64,000 bases of DNA from Nectonema munidae (Eukaryota; Nematomorpha; Nectonematoida; Nectonematidae): the NCBI GenBank assembly GCA_030549495.1, contig JAUIRK010000891.1, positions 496,001 through 560,000 of the forward strand, written 5' to 3'. A program made the translations under genes and the position numbers. Numbering within the stretch: position 1 is the first letter of the stretch; each line of letters opens with the position of its first letter. The notes beneath the pieces were generated by a model that searched no databases, was not told the origin of the DNA, and saw nothing but the letters and a program-made list of their open reading frames with translations. Of this stretch, positions 31,075-44,219 are shown piece by piece.

Positions 31075-34000
31075 TTTTCCTTCATTTTCACTTATAGAAT
31101 TTATTTTTTTGTAGTACTTTTTTCCATTCTTAGTTTTTAAACGAGGTATTAAATGTATAATAATTTTACTGGAAATTTTATATTTCCACAATTGCATTTA
31201 ACAGGTTTTCTAAATGTTATTTTATTGTTTGTTTGCATGGATTCTCACAAACTTTTCATGCACTGCGTATTGAATTCGTTCCTTTTTCACCATCCTTCTC
31301 ATTGACCCATTATTATTTGTTAATTTTGAGAAAATACTTCCTTTAGCTAATAATTTTGCTAATTTCAAATTGTAAGTACTTTTAAATAAACATATGCAGC
31401 GTATTGTACATATTCTTTAGGCTCGATATTGGTAAAAACCAGAGTACTGCTTACTCTTTTTGATTGGGTTAATTTTTAATTCTTAACAAGCCATTTGTGA
31501 TCACAAATAAAATATATTCAAGTTTATTTTCACTTAGTCTTTCGTTTATTATTAAAGTGATGAAATGGATAGTTTTTAAATTACCAATACATTTCCCCAG
31601 AATTATTATGTAGTGTTGAAAGTACGCTCTTTTTAAAAACTCCGCCAAAAATGCTTAAATTAGTGCTTTGTGTGTGAATATAAATAGCGATAACGAATAG
31701 AATTATTTTTAAACAGTATATTTAATATATGAATTTAAGTGTTTGTTTGCATTTAATAATTAAATGCAGTTTTTAAAATATTTTAGCTTATTATTAATTA
31801 TCTCAAATAACAATTACGTTGAATCCCTCATAAAAAAGCATTACCTGATATTAAATCTGGAAGTTCTTTTTAAAGTTTAAAATTTAGGAGTCGGGCTAGT
31901 TTTGAGTATTAAAAGTAATTTTAAATAAAGAAAAAAATGGGTTAATTTTTGTAAGCATATGAAGTGACCTTTGTTTAGTCTAAGTCGGAAGCAAACAGTT
32001 GGTGTTGAATTTATTAAGTTTTTTGTAAGTACTATGATTCGGATATTTTCCCTCCTACTCCTCATCCCGCTATGAGTGTACACAGGAATCTGGTTTAACC
32101 CATTTAAGGCCTAGCAAATCAGATGATATCTAAAAAAACGCAGACGATTTATATTCAGTCATTGAAAAAAGCAGACGAAGATGAAATACTTATGTTCCAA
32201 AATAGGAACATTGGCCATAAATGGGTTAGGGTAAATGAAGTTTCTCGCTTTCACAATAAGGATAAAAGCATTTGTTTTTATGTGATGTTATGTCGAAATT
32301 ATTATCATCATGTCTATTTTTAAAGCATAAGTAAAAAAGTGTAAAATGCATAACAAATGGACAATCTCTTATTTCTCTCTACTCTAGTTATAGGCCTGAT
32401 TTTATCTAACTACCAAAACTTTTTTGAGTCGTCACTCTTCTCTCAACTGTTTTACTCAAAAACAAGTGTTTCATTTGTGATTGATTAGTGAAGTCAGAAC
32501 ACGAATGCGAAGTTGTCAAGCTTTTAACCGTCTCTTCAATAAACATTTGCATCTGTTTCTGCTAAAGTTCAGAAAGTATTTTTATTCTCTTCGTTATTTA
32601 AAGTTGATCACGCTGCATCATGCGATATATACAATAAATTAAAATTAAAAAATTTTCTACCTTATCTTTAATTTTATGATTAACTCCTAAAATCATTATA
32701 AAGAATAAATTGAATTTATTTGAAATTAAAAGATAAGTGTTCTATCTATTTTGCTCCACCCAGTGCATTGCAAAATACTATTTACTTAGCCGTAACTTTT
32801 TAAATCGTGAACGTGTTATTAACTCTCTGATTGATCAGAGGGTAGAGTTCTTTAATCTTCCTTTTTTCCAGTATTTAGTTGACTCAATTATATCCCTTTA
32901 ACGTCTCTTAAAATCCTTAGCTACTTTTTTGATTCAACATAATCTGATGATTTATAACAATAACTTAACAACCTAATTTTGCATTTATACTAAATTTTTT
33001 AATGTTATACATTTTCTTATCAAACACTTTTTCCTATATGTATCTAATAGTCTATCTGTTGGGAAATGTCAGCTAAAATATTGATTGATTATCAAGTTGT
33101 TTCTAAAACTATATTTAATGCTAATTTCGCCTTGATGATCTCATTACTTGATATATTTTTTGGAATTATTGGGATAGAAATGTCTAAAAGTGTCATTCAA
33201 ATTAACAGAAAATAGCTTTATTAAATACAATGATTATATATTGGATTTTTATAATAGAAATAAAAAAACTTATTTTTTTTACTATGTTAAATTATCATTG
33301 AAGACACTGGACTCAAAAAATAAGTCGCCCATTCTCGTCTTGGGGAGAAAAAAATCACTTGAAAGATATATCATTGGGATTCACTTGCAACTTTGCAAAT
33401 GCTCGTTATGACGACATTGGAATTAGTACAAAACTTTAGTATGGATCTTTTGCTTAGCACTTAAATTTATAACCATAAGATCTCTAACACTGAAAGAAAT
33501 TTTTAGACTGATAGACTTGTTCTAACTGTCGCAGATCCGATATCTTTTATTTTCAGTTGATCAGGACATTAATTTTTGTAATTCAATGAAAAATTAGTCA
33601 CCATTTTTTGAAGTAGGTTTAAACCTCGCGTATCCGAAAAATTGGCATGTTCTTTGAACAAAATCAAATGTAAGCGAACTTATATCTTTCTGCTGTCAAC
33701 TTTTTATCCCAAAACCTTGAAAATAACTTAAATTAAATAGTGTGACGTAAGATAAGAAAGGATTTGTTTTTATTTCCAGACGACACTGGTGTAGTTAATA
33801 CATGTTTAACTGAAGAAAATGGTGTTGCTCTGACATCCTACAATCTCTCATATCAAAACTTCTAAAGCGAGAAAAAATGGAGATTTAAAAAGCACATATG
33901 AAATGATCGCTCATTACTTCAAACCAAGCATGATTGTTAACACAATTGAGTGAAAATTCATCCATAGCCACTTTATCCATGTTCGTATAATATGTTCGAA

Positions 34001-37000
34001 TTAAACTTTTGGCATGCTTACAGTCAGAACTCTATTAAAATTTTAACTTCTAGCAAATATAATAATAACTATATAAAAAGTTTGTTTGATTATGGCAGGT
34101 TGCATGTGTATATATTTGACATTGACAGGATAACAAGATTAGGAACAAACTATTTATTGGGCCCACGATGAAATTTTGTAGAATATTGAATTCCCTCCCC
34201 CTCGCAGTTTAATCAAAAATAGCTCGTCATTAATACGGTTAAGAAGGATTAACATTGCTATCAAGTTAATAAGTGAATGTACTTCTCTAAGGATAATCAA
34301 ATTTTGATGAAAATTCTTACAAGAAAATTTACTTGATTTATTTTGAATACCAGAGATATGCATGCTGCTTGCTAGGGCGTAAACTGAAGATATGTGATTA
34401 TTAAGATTCTCACTTTCTAAAAAAATGGTGACTCAATTACGTAGAATAGTATTTGCTCCAGTTTTTAGCGTCTGGTCCAATGGATCCCAAATCGGACTGT
34501 AGCTCCCTTAAGAGGCTCTTTTTGAAATTATTAGGCGGCTCTGGGAAAATTGATATCAAAAAAAGTTTAAATTCTTTTCACTCTATTCGGAGGTAACTAA
34601 AATATTTTTTATTTTTTCCTACAGTTTGTGTTCTAAAAAATTGATTTAGTGCTGAAAATTAAATTTTGAAAATAAATACCAACCTTAAGAGTCACATTGA
34701 TGTCTTCTTATTTTTTTATTATGAGACAAAATATATTTTATACTTTGAAAACAGTTATCACAAAGTTTTAAATTAGATACGCCAGTAAGAGGAGTTCATA
34801 TTCTTTTCCTTCGTGTTTTATGATAAATGTCCATATACTACTGTCTTAAATATTTTGTTCGGGAAAATACACCTTGATAAAATTATCTTTTATCTTTAAA
34901 CTAAAAGTTTTAACTTCTATTTAATTGGATGTCGACTTTACAAAAATAAAATGGTCTGCGTTTGTTACCGCTTTTTAATACAAATCTTCTTTAATCAGGT
35001 ATCGTCTCATTCTGGTTATTAACGGATTATAAGCCATAAAGCTATACCTAACCCTAAAGCTAAAAAGTTGATAAAGAAGAAACAAATGGTAAAACTTATC
35101 CTATAGCCAAACAAGAAACGAATCGGCGTACCAATGATCCTATGTTTGTAGCGAAGCGAGAAACGATCATCTGACCGGCTAGTTTTTTATATTTGATGTT
35201 CAAAAGTTTTAGGATACCACTTTCAGCGTGTAAGCAAATTTTTAAATATTTGGATAGCTTATATAAGCCTCTTTTATTTATATTGATTCAGACACTATAA
35301 TCCAATTTGTGTTTTAAATTTTGTTAAATCTGCTGTATATTTTTATGAAATTATTTAAATACCCTAATTTTAAATGAAATTATATGAATTTGTTTATTTT
35401 AAGCAGCTCTAACAATGAAATTCACTCTTCTTTATAGGCAACTCCATACATGTTTTAAATGTAAAAAGGACACTATATAAATATCGGTTAAAAAACTTAA
35501 ATTAACAAATTAAGATGATAGCATTTAATAATCCTTGAAAACAAATCTTCTTTGCCTGTAACTAATTTACTTTGAGCAAAATTGATAAAATGGATGAGAA
35601 ATTATTAGTTCTACGTCATTTAGTAGTTTGCTTAAAATTTGTCATAATAATTCGTTTTCACAGTCTTGAAAAATGTTTCCTACTCAAGGGAGAACTTCTA
35701 AAGGAAAGTGTTGTAGATTTTTTTTAGATAATTTCTTAAAAAGATGAGTGAATGCGTGCTAATGTAACTCTTCCTAGCAAATATTTATCTCGATCCAAAT
35801 TTGGGCTCAGTAGATTTTAAATCTTTTTGCAACCCACTTAAAATTTTTCCACTGGAATGACTTAACACCAAAAATTCGGTGATGGCATATTCAAAATATT
35901 TTTATTTATCAGTTTTTCAAGTTTTGAAACAGTAAAATCTGTCAGGTAAACTGTTAACATTTTTTTCAGTCTCAATTTAATCTTGTTAACTAATGTAACT
36001 TTTTAATGATCATTTATATTTAGTTTATAGATTTTTCAATATAAATAGTTTTTACTGTATACAATTTATTTATACAAAAATCAATAACTACTCAATGTGT
36101 GCATTAGATTTAGAACTATTTTGTCAGAAATATTGATTTAAATGCCTCAACTCTATCCCCATTCAGAGACAAATGTTTAGTCGAAATCCTAAATTAAAAA
36201 ATGGCTTTTTATATTGTTTAAACAATAATTATATTTCTTTTATAAAAATCTGTTTTAAACTCCAATTCTGAGTGGTAATAAAGATCAAAACTGAACTTCA
36301 AACAATCATACTATAACATCACTACAGATATTAACACTTGTTATTGTTATAAGTTTGAACATGGGCAACACATGTTAAAGGCTGATAAAAGGCATTATTG
36401 TTTTATAATAGTTTCCCAAAGTGGTTTGCAAAGAATACAGGGGTTTTCCGGACGTTTTTGTGTTTTCATGAAGCCGTACAAGGAATACAATCTTTAATAA
36501 ATATTTGTCAGCTAATGTAGATTGGTATATTATTTGGGAAAATGTGGTTTATAAATTGTTGAAATCAAGTTTCTACTTGTGATTCTCAATGATAAATTCT
36601 ATGTTCTATATTTTATAAAGTAGCCAGAAGACGAAAAGAAAAGACAAAAAAATATTAAAAAAAAGTTTTAAATTCCTTTGTTGTCTAATATTTTTTGAAA
36701 TAAAAAGAGTGGAATTTTTACATTTTTATTGACCTATTTGTGCCTCCTTGGTGATACACCTCCTGTTATTGACAACTCTGCGCTGGTCTTTTCTCTAAAA
36801 TTTCACGTCATCCTTAAACTCTATTGGCAAAACAGACTTGTTTAGTTTCTAAATGTCTGCAACAGCTGTAAAGGATCTAGTACTGTGAAGAACGGATATT
36901 ACGCCGTCCTTACAGTTCAAGGCTATTATTCCAAAATAAACGAACTGTTAATTTTAGTTTGTATATTACAAATTGTGATTACATAATTGGCTATAATGAA

Positions 37001-38206
37001 AGCATGTTCGCAAAGCAAATGATATGTATTACTGAACTTTTATATCTCGTATAAAATACACATACCAATAATATTTTTTGCCTATGTATCGATATGGTGT
37101 ATAAGTCAAAATGTTGTTTTTTATTTTGTTAGCGGTTTTTGTTGTCTTTAAGATTGTTTTAGATAACGGAATAATATTTCCATATTATATATATATATAT
37201 ATATCAAACAAATGTTCAAACTATGTTAGCAATATAGGAAAGCCATATGAGACAACAAGATAACAAATGTATTTACATTTTCATATTTTTGGCCGTTTAT
37301 ATGTATTAGCGGTATTGAATGTTGATAAATAGGATTATTGTATATATTTTTCCTATGAAGGATCCTTACATAAGTCGAAGTGAACGATGAATTAAGGCTA
37401 ACAATTTGATGCAAAATAATTCAATCATATCCTTTTTATATTTTTTGCAAAATATTTTTTTCTCTTCTATTTTTAAATTATATCTATACAGTATAGCAGT
37501 GTTTCTCAGCTTTTTCAAGATTAAGAGCGCAAAAAATTATCACGATATTGAGCACAATATTTTTGTTTTTACATAATATTTTTATAAAACAGTCAAGAGT
37601 CCTTTTTTACCGACTCAGATTGGCAACCTTTCGCTTACACTATGAAAAATCAATTAACCCGTTGCTACTAATATTTGTTGAAAGAATATGTTCTTAAAAT
37701 TTTTCATCATAGCACTGCTCGTAAATATTTTTATACCTTTTGGATATTCCATTAACTCCTTGGCAGAAATCTCATTCAATTGGAAAATTTCGTGTGTATA
37801 AGGTCTCGATAAGTAATTCTTATTATAATGTTATTTTTCCGTTATTCTTTTTAGCCCATTTAATCCCGCCGTCATTTTTAAATACGAGACGATTTCTCAA
37901 TTTTAATATTTTTATTGACTCCCATAATATTTAAGCCAGTCGTCTGCTTTCTTTTTCAATAAAATAATGACGAGTTTTATTTTGGGACACCGGATTATAC
38001 TTGTCATCAAAGGATTAAGCTATTTTCAGTTTGTTTACTGTTAATTTTTAAAGGGGCCTGCTTTCTGATAAAAATAATTAATGAGTTGTAAGAAGACGAT
38101 TTTTATTTTATCGGATACTCACTCATGTTCCTTTATTCCTGAAAAAGTTAATTTGATTTTTAGTGAACGAACTTTTTTTTCTGAATACATTTAAGGCGAA
38201 TATCTT
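31075..38206. other. 7 kb intergenic region, no gene seen
   Basis: AT-rich sequence with only short open frames lacking motifs. Small items seen: TTAA-CCCATTTAAGGCCTAGC at 32095, resembling a piggyBac end; a TA microsatellite at about 37187-37204; CAGTGTTTCTCAGC at 37497, resembling a solitary hAT end; TTAA-CCCGTTGCTACTA at about 37662, also piggyBac-end-like. None has a partner I could find. Confidence 0.5.
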
Positions 38207-38220
38207 ATTTCTTATTTTAG
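38207..38220 (+). promoter_or_regulatory. 3' splice acceptor in the 5' leader of FAU
   Basis: TATTTCTTATTTTAG ends at 38220, 25 bases before the FAU ATG. It resembles the acceptors before NFU1 and USP7. Confidence 0.4.
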
Positions 38221-38245
38221 ATCAACCTATTATTCAAAAAGTAAA

Positions 38246-39501
38246 ATGCATATATCTATTTGTTCCAACTCACAATGGAGTTATGAATTGCTGGATGGTG
38301 AATTAAAACAAAAGACATTAACGGGTTTACAGGTATATTTTTATCAATTCCTTTTAATAATAGAGTATCATTATTCAAATTAAGGAAGCGATTTTTCGAA
38401 AAGATGGCATACCAATTGGTGATCAGCGCTTATATTTAAATGGAAGCATTCTAAACACCGAATCACAGAATATAACTGATTGTCTTTATGAAAATTGTTC
38501 ACTTAACGTATCAACATCTCTTGAAGGAGGTATTTTTCTTTTAATACTGTTAATCTTCCATGTGTATATCTGCATATATCAGGGTTGTGTGGTAGTTTTA
38601 AGTAAGGAATTTTAGATTAAATTTATGGTTTTTACAAAACTTACTTGTAAAAATAACTTTATTCGTTTAATATGTATTTTTTGGCTAACATTTATAAATT
38701 CCTTTGATATTCTTTATATATCATATATAATCCTTATCAGATATTATTCCTTTGATATTATTAATGACAAATCAAATGTATGCACATTTATTTTATAGAC
38801 AAGTTGAATAGATGGTGTTGTTTTGTAGGCATTTTGATTAAAATAAAATTGTCTTAATTGATTTATTGCTTGTAGAAGCTTTTGTGATGACTAATGAATT
38901 ATAATAAAAATCGATTTTATCCTACAATATTACTCTACCTCCATTCATCCCTTATTCCTATTTATACATTCAATAAATATTTTTAGCAGAAGAGTTAAAT
39001 ATATTTAAGATACTGCATTCTCGTACTTTGTAATAGACTTTTTCTTTCATATTAAAAAATGTGAACATGTAGCCTGTTTTTATATCTCTTTCATCATAAA
39101 TCATTTCATTATATGACCTAGTTTTTCTTTTGCAAAAATTTTACGTGATATATAATAAGTTTCATAAGAGTTTACTACTAATAAATTCATTAGTTTATTA
39201 AGGAAGATTTTTATGGACCTCGCCTGATCTTTTCTATTTGGGTTTTAAATTTTTCATGATACTCTCGCTGTCAAAAACAAATAAGTCAGCAACTATAAAT
39301 TATTCTATTTTAGGAAAAGTTCATGGTTCTTTAGCTCGTGCTGGCAAAGTAATAGGTCAGACGCCAAAAGTTGAAAAGCAGGAAAAAAAGAAACAAAAGA
39401 CTGGAAGAGCGAAAAGGAGAATGCAATATAACCGTGTTTTCATTGCTTTAGCCAATAACACCGGTCGTAAAAGAAAGGGCCCTAACTCCAACTCCAAATA
39501 G
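38246..39501 (+). CDS. FAU: FUBI-ribosomal protein S30 fusion (FAU), three exons
   Basis: Joining 38246-38332, 38364-38529 and 39314-39501 gives a 146-residue protein. Exons 1-2 encode the ubiquitin-like FUBI moiety; [16 protein letters not shown] and [11 protein letters not shown] align with the human order. It ends in Gly-Gly. Exon 3 begins exactly at the cleavage point and encodes ribosomal protein eS30: [20 protein letters not shown], then [13 protein letters not shown], ending GPNSNSK. After processing, S30 joins the 40S subunit and FUBI is released. Both introns have GT-AG borders; intron 1 is only 31 nt and intron 2 is 784 nt. The Gly-Gly codon is split by intron 2 (phase 1), which the frame confirms. 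The FUBI part is poorly conserved, and the S30 C-terminal stretch ([12 protein letters not shown]) is unlike the usual NVVPTFGKKK. The frame does not work if intron 1 is retained. Confidence 0.88.
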
Positions 39502-39562
39502 AAGATCACTTAAAAATATATGATGTACTGTTTGGTGCTAAGTATATATTAATTTGTCTTTA

Positions 39563-39568
39563 AATAAA
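39563..39568 (+). terminator. polyadenylation signal for FAU
   Basis: AATAAA about 62 bp after the S30 stop codon, followed by TCTTTT. Confidence 0.65.
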
Positions 39569-39569
39569 T

Positions 39570-40817
39570 CTTTTACTATTCCTTCTTATAAAGCCTTATC
39601 CATGGATACCTCAATTGTATACAATAATAGTCTGCATAACGCAGATGATAGTTAAATTCATAGATTGGCCGACGCACTACAAAACCACGTTACAATTTCA
39701 AGGATGAAATGGATTTAACTAATGAATCGACCCAAATATAATTGTTTTAAATCATTATTTTCTTATTTAACTCTTCAATTAGCTGTCTAACATTCGAAAG
39801 AATTTTTGAGGCTTTTTGTCGCACTTTGATGTTCTTTAAAAATTCAGATCGATATTTTATAGAGATGGAAACTTTATGCTTAATGAAAATTACGTTAAAT
39901 CAAAACTATATCCGTGACAAAGGGGCACCTCTTTATCTTGGGACAATTGGTTTTGATACTTAAAATTTTTAATATTTCCAATCTGTTTTAATTTTGAAGT
40001 TGAATAATTCATATTTTTGCCCCTCTCTTTTCAGGCAATAAAAGCTAGCAGAGTGTCTATCGTGAGAGAAAATGGGCCTAATAGTTTTTGGTAAAACTTA
40101 TGACAAAATATTTCAATAATTTTTTTGAAAAGTATGTCAAATTTCTAAAAAAAATCAGTTAAAAATAAAATTCCTATACTCAGAAGAAGCAGTATGACAA
40201 TCTATAGATCCATAAGATACTTGTAACTATAACTGGTTTCAATAGTTAAAACCATTGTCAATAAAACCGCAAAAAATTTTAAAGTTTGAATTATTGATCC
40301 CATTATATCGTAGTGTCCACATATGTGTACGTGAAAATTTAGCTTTCAAAAAAATTCAAAACAGTTCTTTAATGTTTTTCTAATTTTTATTCTGTTCCTT
40401 CACTATCACAAAAGGAAAAAAAATAAATACTATAATGCTTGCTTTTATGTTGCTCTTAGGCTCAAAAACTTTTTAAAGTGTTCATCTTTAAATAGTTGCT
40501 GAAATGCTTCGATAAAATGAAAGGTTTTCAAAAATATTTTTTCTTTTTTTTTAGTATTTGTGTTGAGCTAAAGAGCTATATAACACAATATAATGCCCAA
40601 TTTATTTAAGCATTAAAGTTGCTCTCATTAACTAAAGAAAAATTAATTGTTCACAAATGTGCAGACCAGGTACATCCTGGTGTACACATATGTGTGCACA
40701 ACTCACTGATATACATCAGTTGATTGATGATTCAATATGTGTTGTCTTTTGTAAAACTTTATTGATTTTTTTGTAGCTTGATGCTCTTAATTTTAATACC
40801 AAGTTGTTAGTAATATT
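39570..40817. other. no gene seen
   Basis: AT-rich spacer. Two related ACATATGTGT sequences lie at about 40320 and 40685, the second within a palindrome-rich stretch (TACACATATGTGTGCAC, CTGATATACATCAG). They could be end fragments of an unidentified element. Confidence 0.4.
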
Positions 40818-41578
40818 ATGTATCGTAAAGGTGATTTGGTTAGTGCAAAAGCTTTTCTTTTTGATGATATGAAAGTTCCTTTGAAAGAAAGATGGAGTTA
40901 TAATCGTTTTGGAAAGTCTCACAATTCTGCTAAAGCAGTGGTTCCCAACCTAGGGGTCCATGGAAGAATTTCAAGGGGTCCATGGAAATTCTACTTCAAA
41001 TTACTTATGCTGAATCTCCTTTAGTATACTTCTATTTTCCAAATCAATATAAATATATATATTTAGAGCTTTTTTAAATAAATATTTTCTTCCCTTTTTT
41101 AAAGTTTTATATTTTGAATGTTTATATATCCTTTTTATTAGTTACAATATTTTTGAAAAATTTATATTTTAATTGGAAAAAAATTTTATTCACATTTTAT
41201 GTCAGGCTTTACGATGTCTATTTCATATGAATAAGCATATGATTTAATCAGATGACTACAATCATTTTTTGCATAAAAATCTTTGATTTGTTGGCTCAAA
41301 CTATTCAGTTGTAGGGGTCCACAGGTAAAAAAAGTGACTGAAAAAGGGGGAATGGGATAAAAAAGGTTGGGAACCACTGTGCTAAAGTGTATGGAATAGT
41401 AAAAGAAGTCAAAGTTTATGGTGTTCATGTCACATACCTCTTTCAATTTTGGATCTTTTTTACACAAGAAATTAAACAAATTGATGCATATGCTATCATA
41501 ATTCTTTTGAAGAAAGTTGTAGTGAAATTAAAACTTCCGTTGATACTGTCTGCCTCTCACAGTCATATCACAGGATAA
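40818..41578 (+). pseudogene. unknown frame interrupted by a hAT MITE
   Basis: From ATG 40818 a frame of 39 codons runs to the MITE at 40936-41379 (RKGDLVSAKAFLFDDMKVPL, then KERWSYNRFGKSHNSAK). After the MITE the same frame resumes (VYGIVKEVKVYGVHVTYLFQ) and stops at 41576. I cannot name it. The WS..RFGK..A.VYG.V...VHV pattern recalls a small beta-barrel module near the N-terminus of some transposon-encoded or transposon-derived proteins; this is a weak resemblance. The neighbourhood is full of DNA transposons, so a transposon origin is more likely than a host gene. Confidence 0.5.
40936..41379. mobile_element. hAT MITE, 444 bp, with perfect 8-bp target duplication
   Basis: Terminal inverted repeats CAGTGGTTCCCAACC and GGTTGGGAACCACTG are classic hAT ends. 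The flanking TGCTAAAG is duplicated exactly (40928-40935 and 41380-41387). Subterminal GGGGTCCA repeats occur near both ends. There is no transposase, so it is non-autonomous. It split an open frame that reads across the insertion. Confidence 0.9.
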
Positions 41579-41639
41579 TAAGCGCATATCATAGGAGCAT
41601 ATGGTGATGATGAAAAATGAGCTGGTATTCAAGCAATTG

Positions 41640-41859
41640 TAGTCACGCATATTTTTATGGCAATACATTATTTAATGGTTATGAAGAAGTACAACTTATG
41701 ATTTCTGAGTGTAGTGTAGAATAGTTTGAAAGTGGGCAAATTTTTTTTTAGTTTGTGTACGCCCTTGCTTGTCATTGAAATATCCCCTTGTCTATGAATA
41801 CGCTTTGATAACTAAGTAAGATAACGTTTTTTAGAAAGGAAAAAATAAATTTAATAGAC
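41640..41859. other. no gene seen
   Basis: AT-rich spacer between the interrupted frame and the Tigger remnant. Confidence 0.4.
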
Positions 41860-42430
41860 ATGAAAAATTCATTCAAAGAAGTATTCTTCAATAGTTTTTT
41901 GTTTCTTGGTGGATGTAGTTTGTGAACTATCGCTCACAGTTGTCATGCATTGTTGACTTCCAATCATTACTGTAGGTTTAATAAAAACGTGTTCAATTAA
42001 ACATCTTGCGGAAGTGTGCTTTCAAAGTTTGTTTTTTCAAACCGCTTTTTGAAAAAATAGTAATTTTGAATCAGTGATTTGTATCAAGAACCGATACTTT
42101 CTTTGCAACTGCATTTGCTTTATTTTTATTATTTCCAAGTTCAGCTATAATAATTCAGAAATTTCTATACGATAAGCTTTCAAAGCTCTTATGATAACTT
42201 GATTGAATGGCTGAATTAAAAGTCTTAGTGTTGGAAGACAAAAATACTATTTTCAATGTCAAATCAAGAGTTTGACGTTAGGAACAATTGTCTACAAAGA
42301 AAAAACCTCACTTCTAGGTTTCATATGCCAACTGTTAAAAGCCCATTTTTAAAAATGACATTGGTCATCGAGATTTGAATAGTAATCAAGAGATAAACTT
42401 TGAACACCTTTGAAACACCGTGGATTTTTA
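41860..42430 (-). pseudogene. decayed Tigger/pogo transposase (DDE part)
   Basis: Minus-strand frames give VDNCS (second catalytic Asp, near 42295), LDLTLKIVFLSSNTK near 42260-42220, and in another frame IQPFNQVIIRALKAY (42205-42160). This matches the LPPNTTS..QPmDQGII.aLK.yYR block of Tigger elements. Upstream, a WMTN.IFKN-like piece lies near 42360. Frameshifts separate the parts. This is a different fragment from those at 14.1 and 58.5 kb. Confidence 0.6.
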
Positions 42431-42776
42431 TGTTTTCAAATTAAGAGCAGGTTTTCTTTTTTTCCAGTCATACTAAAGCAACAAAGAATAGTTAACCTTT
42501 CTTTTGATGACTTAGTATTTTTTAATTCTTCAAAAAAAAAAAGTTCATAAAAATTGAACCCTCGCTTGACGGACTTCTGACAATTGTCCATTACAAATTT
42601 GAAACTAATTTCCTAGAAAATTTTATCATATAAACTCTATTCAAACTAGCATTTAAACGTTTTAATAAGGATAGAAAATCAAAATAAAAGAAAATAAACA
42701 AGGAAGCTATTTTTGGTGTCATCAAGAAGTCCAAATTATTAAAATTGAAGAAAGAACAGTATAGATGGCGTTAAAA
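42431..42776. other. no gene seen
   Basis: AT-rich spacer between the Tigger and piggyBac remnants; no motif recognised. Confidence 0.4.
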
Positions 42777-43560
42777 TTAGGTATATTGAAGAAAACATTC
42801 AGTACACAATATTTTAATATGCACATAGCAAACAAACTTTTTAAACTTTATAGATGCTTTCTTTCTTTTCATCTTGCAAAGGTAACACAAAGATTTTGAG
42901 GTTGAAGTCGTAGTTTGTGTGTCTTGACAGAACCCATAAAAGGATAATAGATTTCTGATATCTAAAGGTACTTCCGATATCATTGATCTTGTTCTCATTG
43001 ATTAATTCTTCTGTCAAAATGAGTGATAGCTTCTGGATAAAAATTTGTCGTCCACTTTCTTTGGTTGAAGGAATGTCACCAGGTGAATTGTATTTCGCAA
43101 TTATCCAGGTGCTCAAAATACCCTCATGCCTAAAAAAAAAAGTACCCACTTTTTATTAGATTTGTAAGATCTGTAGGTTCTGAACGAGCATTTTATTAGC
43201 AACATCTATTCCTTCTTTTTATTCATTATAAGGTAATAAGCTTTCGGATTTAGAATAAATGTTGCTAACTCCTGCAGTTTTATGTTGAGAGGATAAAATA
43301 TACACAACTTTTAAATTTTTAGAACATGCTTTTTTGGTATGTAAGCAGTCAAATAGATCTTGAGATAGGCTGGTCTGAATATAAGAAGAACAAATCTTTG
43401 TTGGTCATTCGTGAAAAATCGATTTGTGTATATCACAGCCCTTTGGAATGTTGTACTATATTTTATCAAACGTTTACACACATTCAAGGCAGAAAAGTTC
43501 CTGTAGTTTTTAAAAATATATAAAAATTGTTTTCAAAAACCGATAAAACCTACTGGTTAT
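42777..43560 (-). pseudogene. decayed piggyBac transposase C-terminal half (copy 3)
   Basis: Minus-strand pieces: TAYIPKK (near 43340), KVVYILSSQHK (43320-43285), KEGIDVANKM (near 43205, the region of the third catalytic Asp), then ILSTWIIAKYN (43110-43075) and RQIFIQKLSL. It ends with a Cys-rich tail, CYLCKMKRKK...CYVHIKILCTEC (42900-42790). The element at 59.9 kb has the matching NFKVVYCLSSQH, KGGVDTANKM and ILNSWIIAHKN, so the two are relatives, but the copy here keeps a C-terminal Cys-rich domain that the 59.9 kb protein lacks. Several frameshifts. Confidence 0.7.
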
Positions 43561-44219
43561 GTTTAAAACTTTTCATCAAATTTTTTGTTATTTAACAGTA
43601 TTTAAGTAAAATATGGGGCGTACCACTTTTTGCACACTGGTCAAATTCACTTACAAACTATGACTAACTTAAAAAATAACTTTATTTACCAATAGTTACT
43701 TTGGTAACATAAATTTGTAAAGTTTTTTAGAATAATGCAAAACTTTTTTTTATAAAACTTTAGTTTTTATTTACTATTATATGTATGATATTTAACATTA
43801 CAAGTAACACAAAGTCCAACATCACATTTAATACATTCAGTAGTAGGCAGAGGCGTACCCAGAAATTTTTTCTAGGGTGGGCAAAGTTGGAGTAATTAAT
43901 TTTAAAAAGTTTTAACTATTTCAAAAACTTATTAGTTAAATTTATTCCAATCAGTAACGTTTGCAATTCTTACCTCCCTCTTCAGCTTTTGAATTTATTT
44001 GGTAACAAAAACTAACAACACCAAAAAAATGATATCTTCATTACTTGAAAAGAAAATGTTTGACTAACAACAAATGAGAAAAAATTTTTCTAAAATTTAT
44101 ATAATTTTGCAAAAAGTTTTTAACTTAAAAAACAAAAAAGTAAGAAATTGATGACTTCTTTAAAAAAAATTATGAATTTTTCTATGTCAATTTTTTTAGT
44201 ATATATTCTTTCATAAAAG

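Noticed and set aside
32095-32130. Possible piggyBac terminus TTAA-CCCATTTAAGG
   Set aside because: No inverted partner or transposase remnant found nearby; kept only as a note in the intergenic entry.
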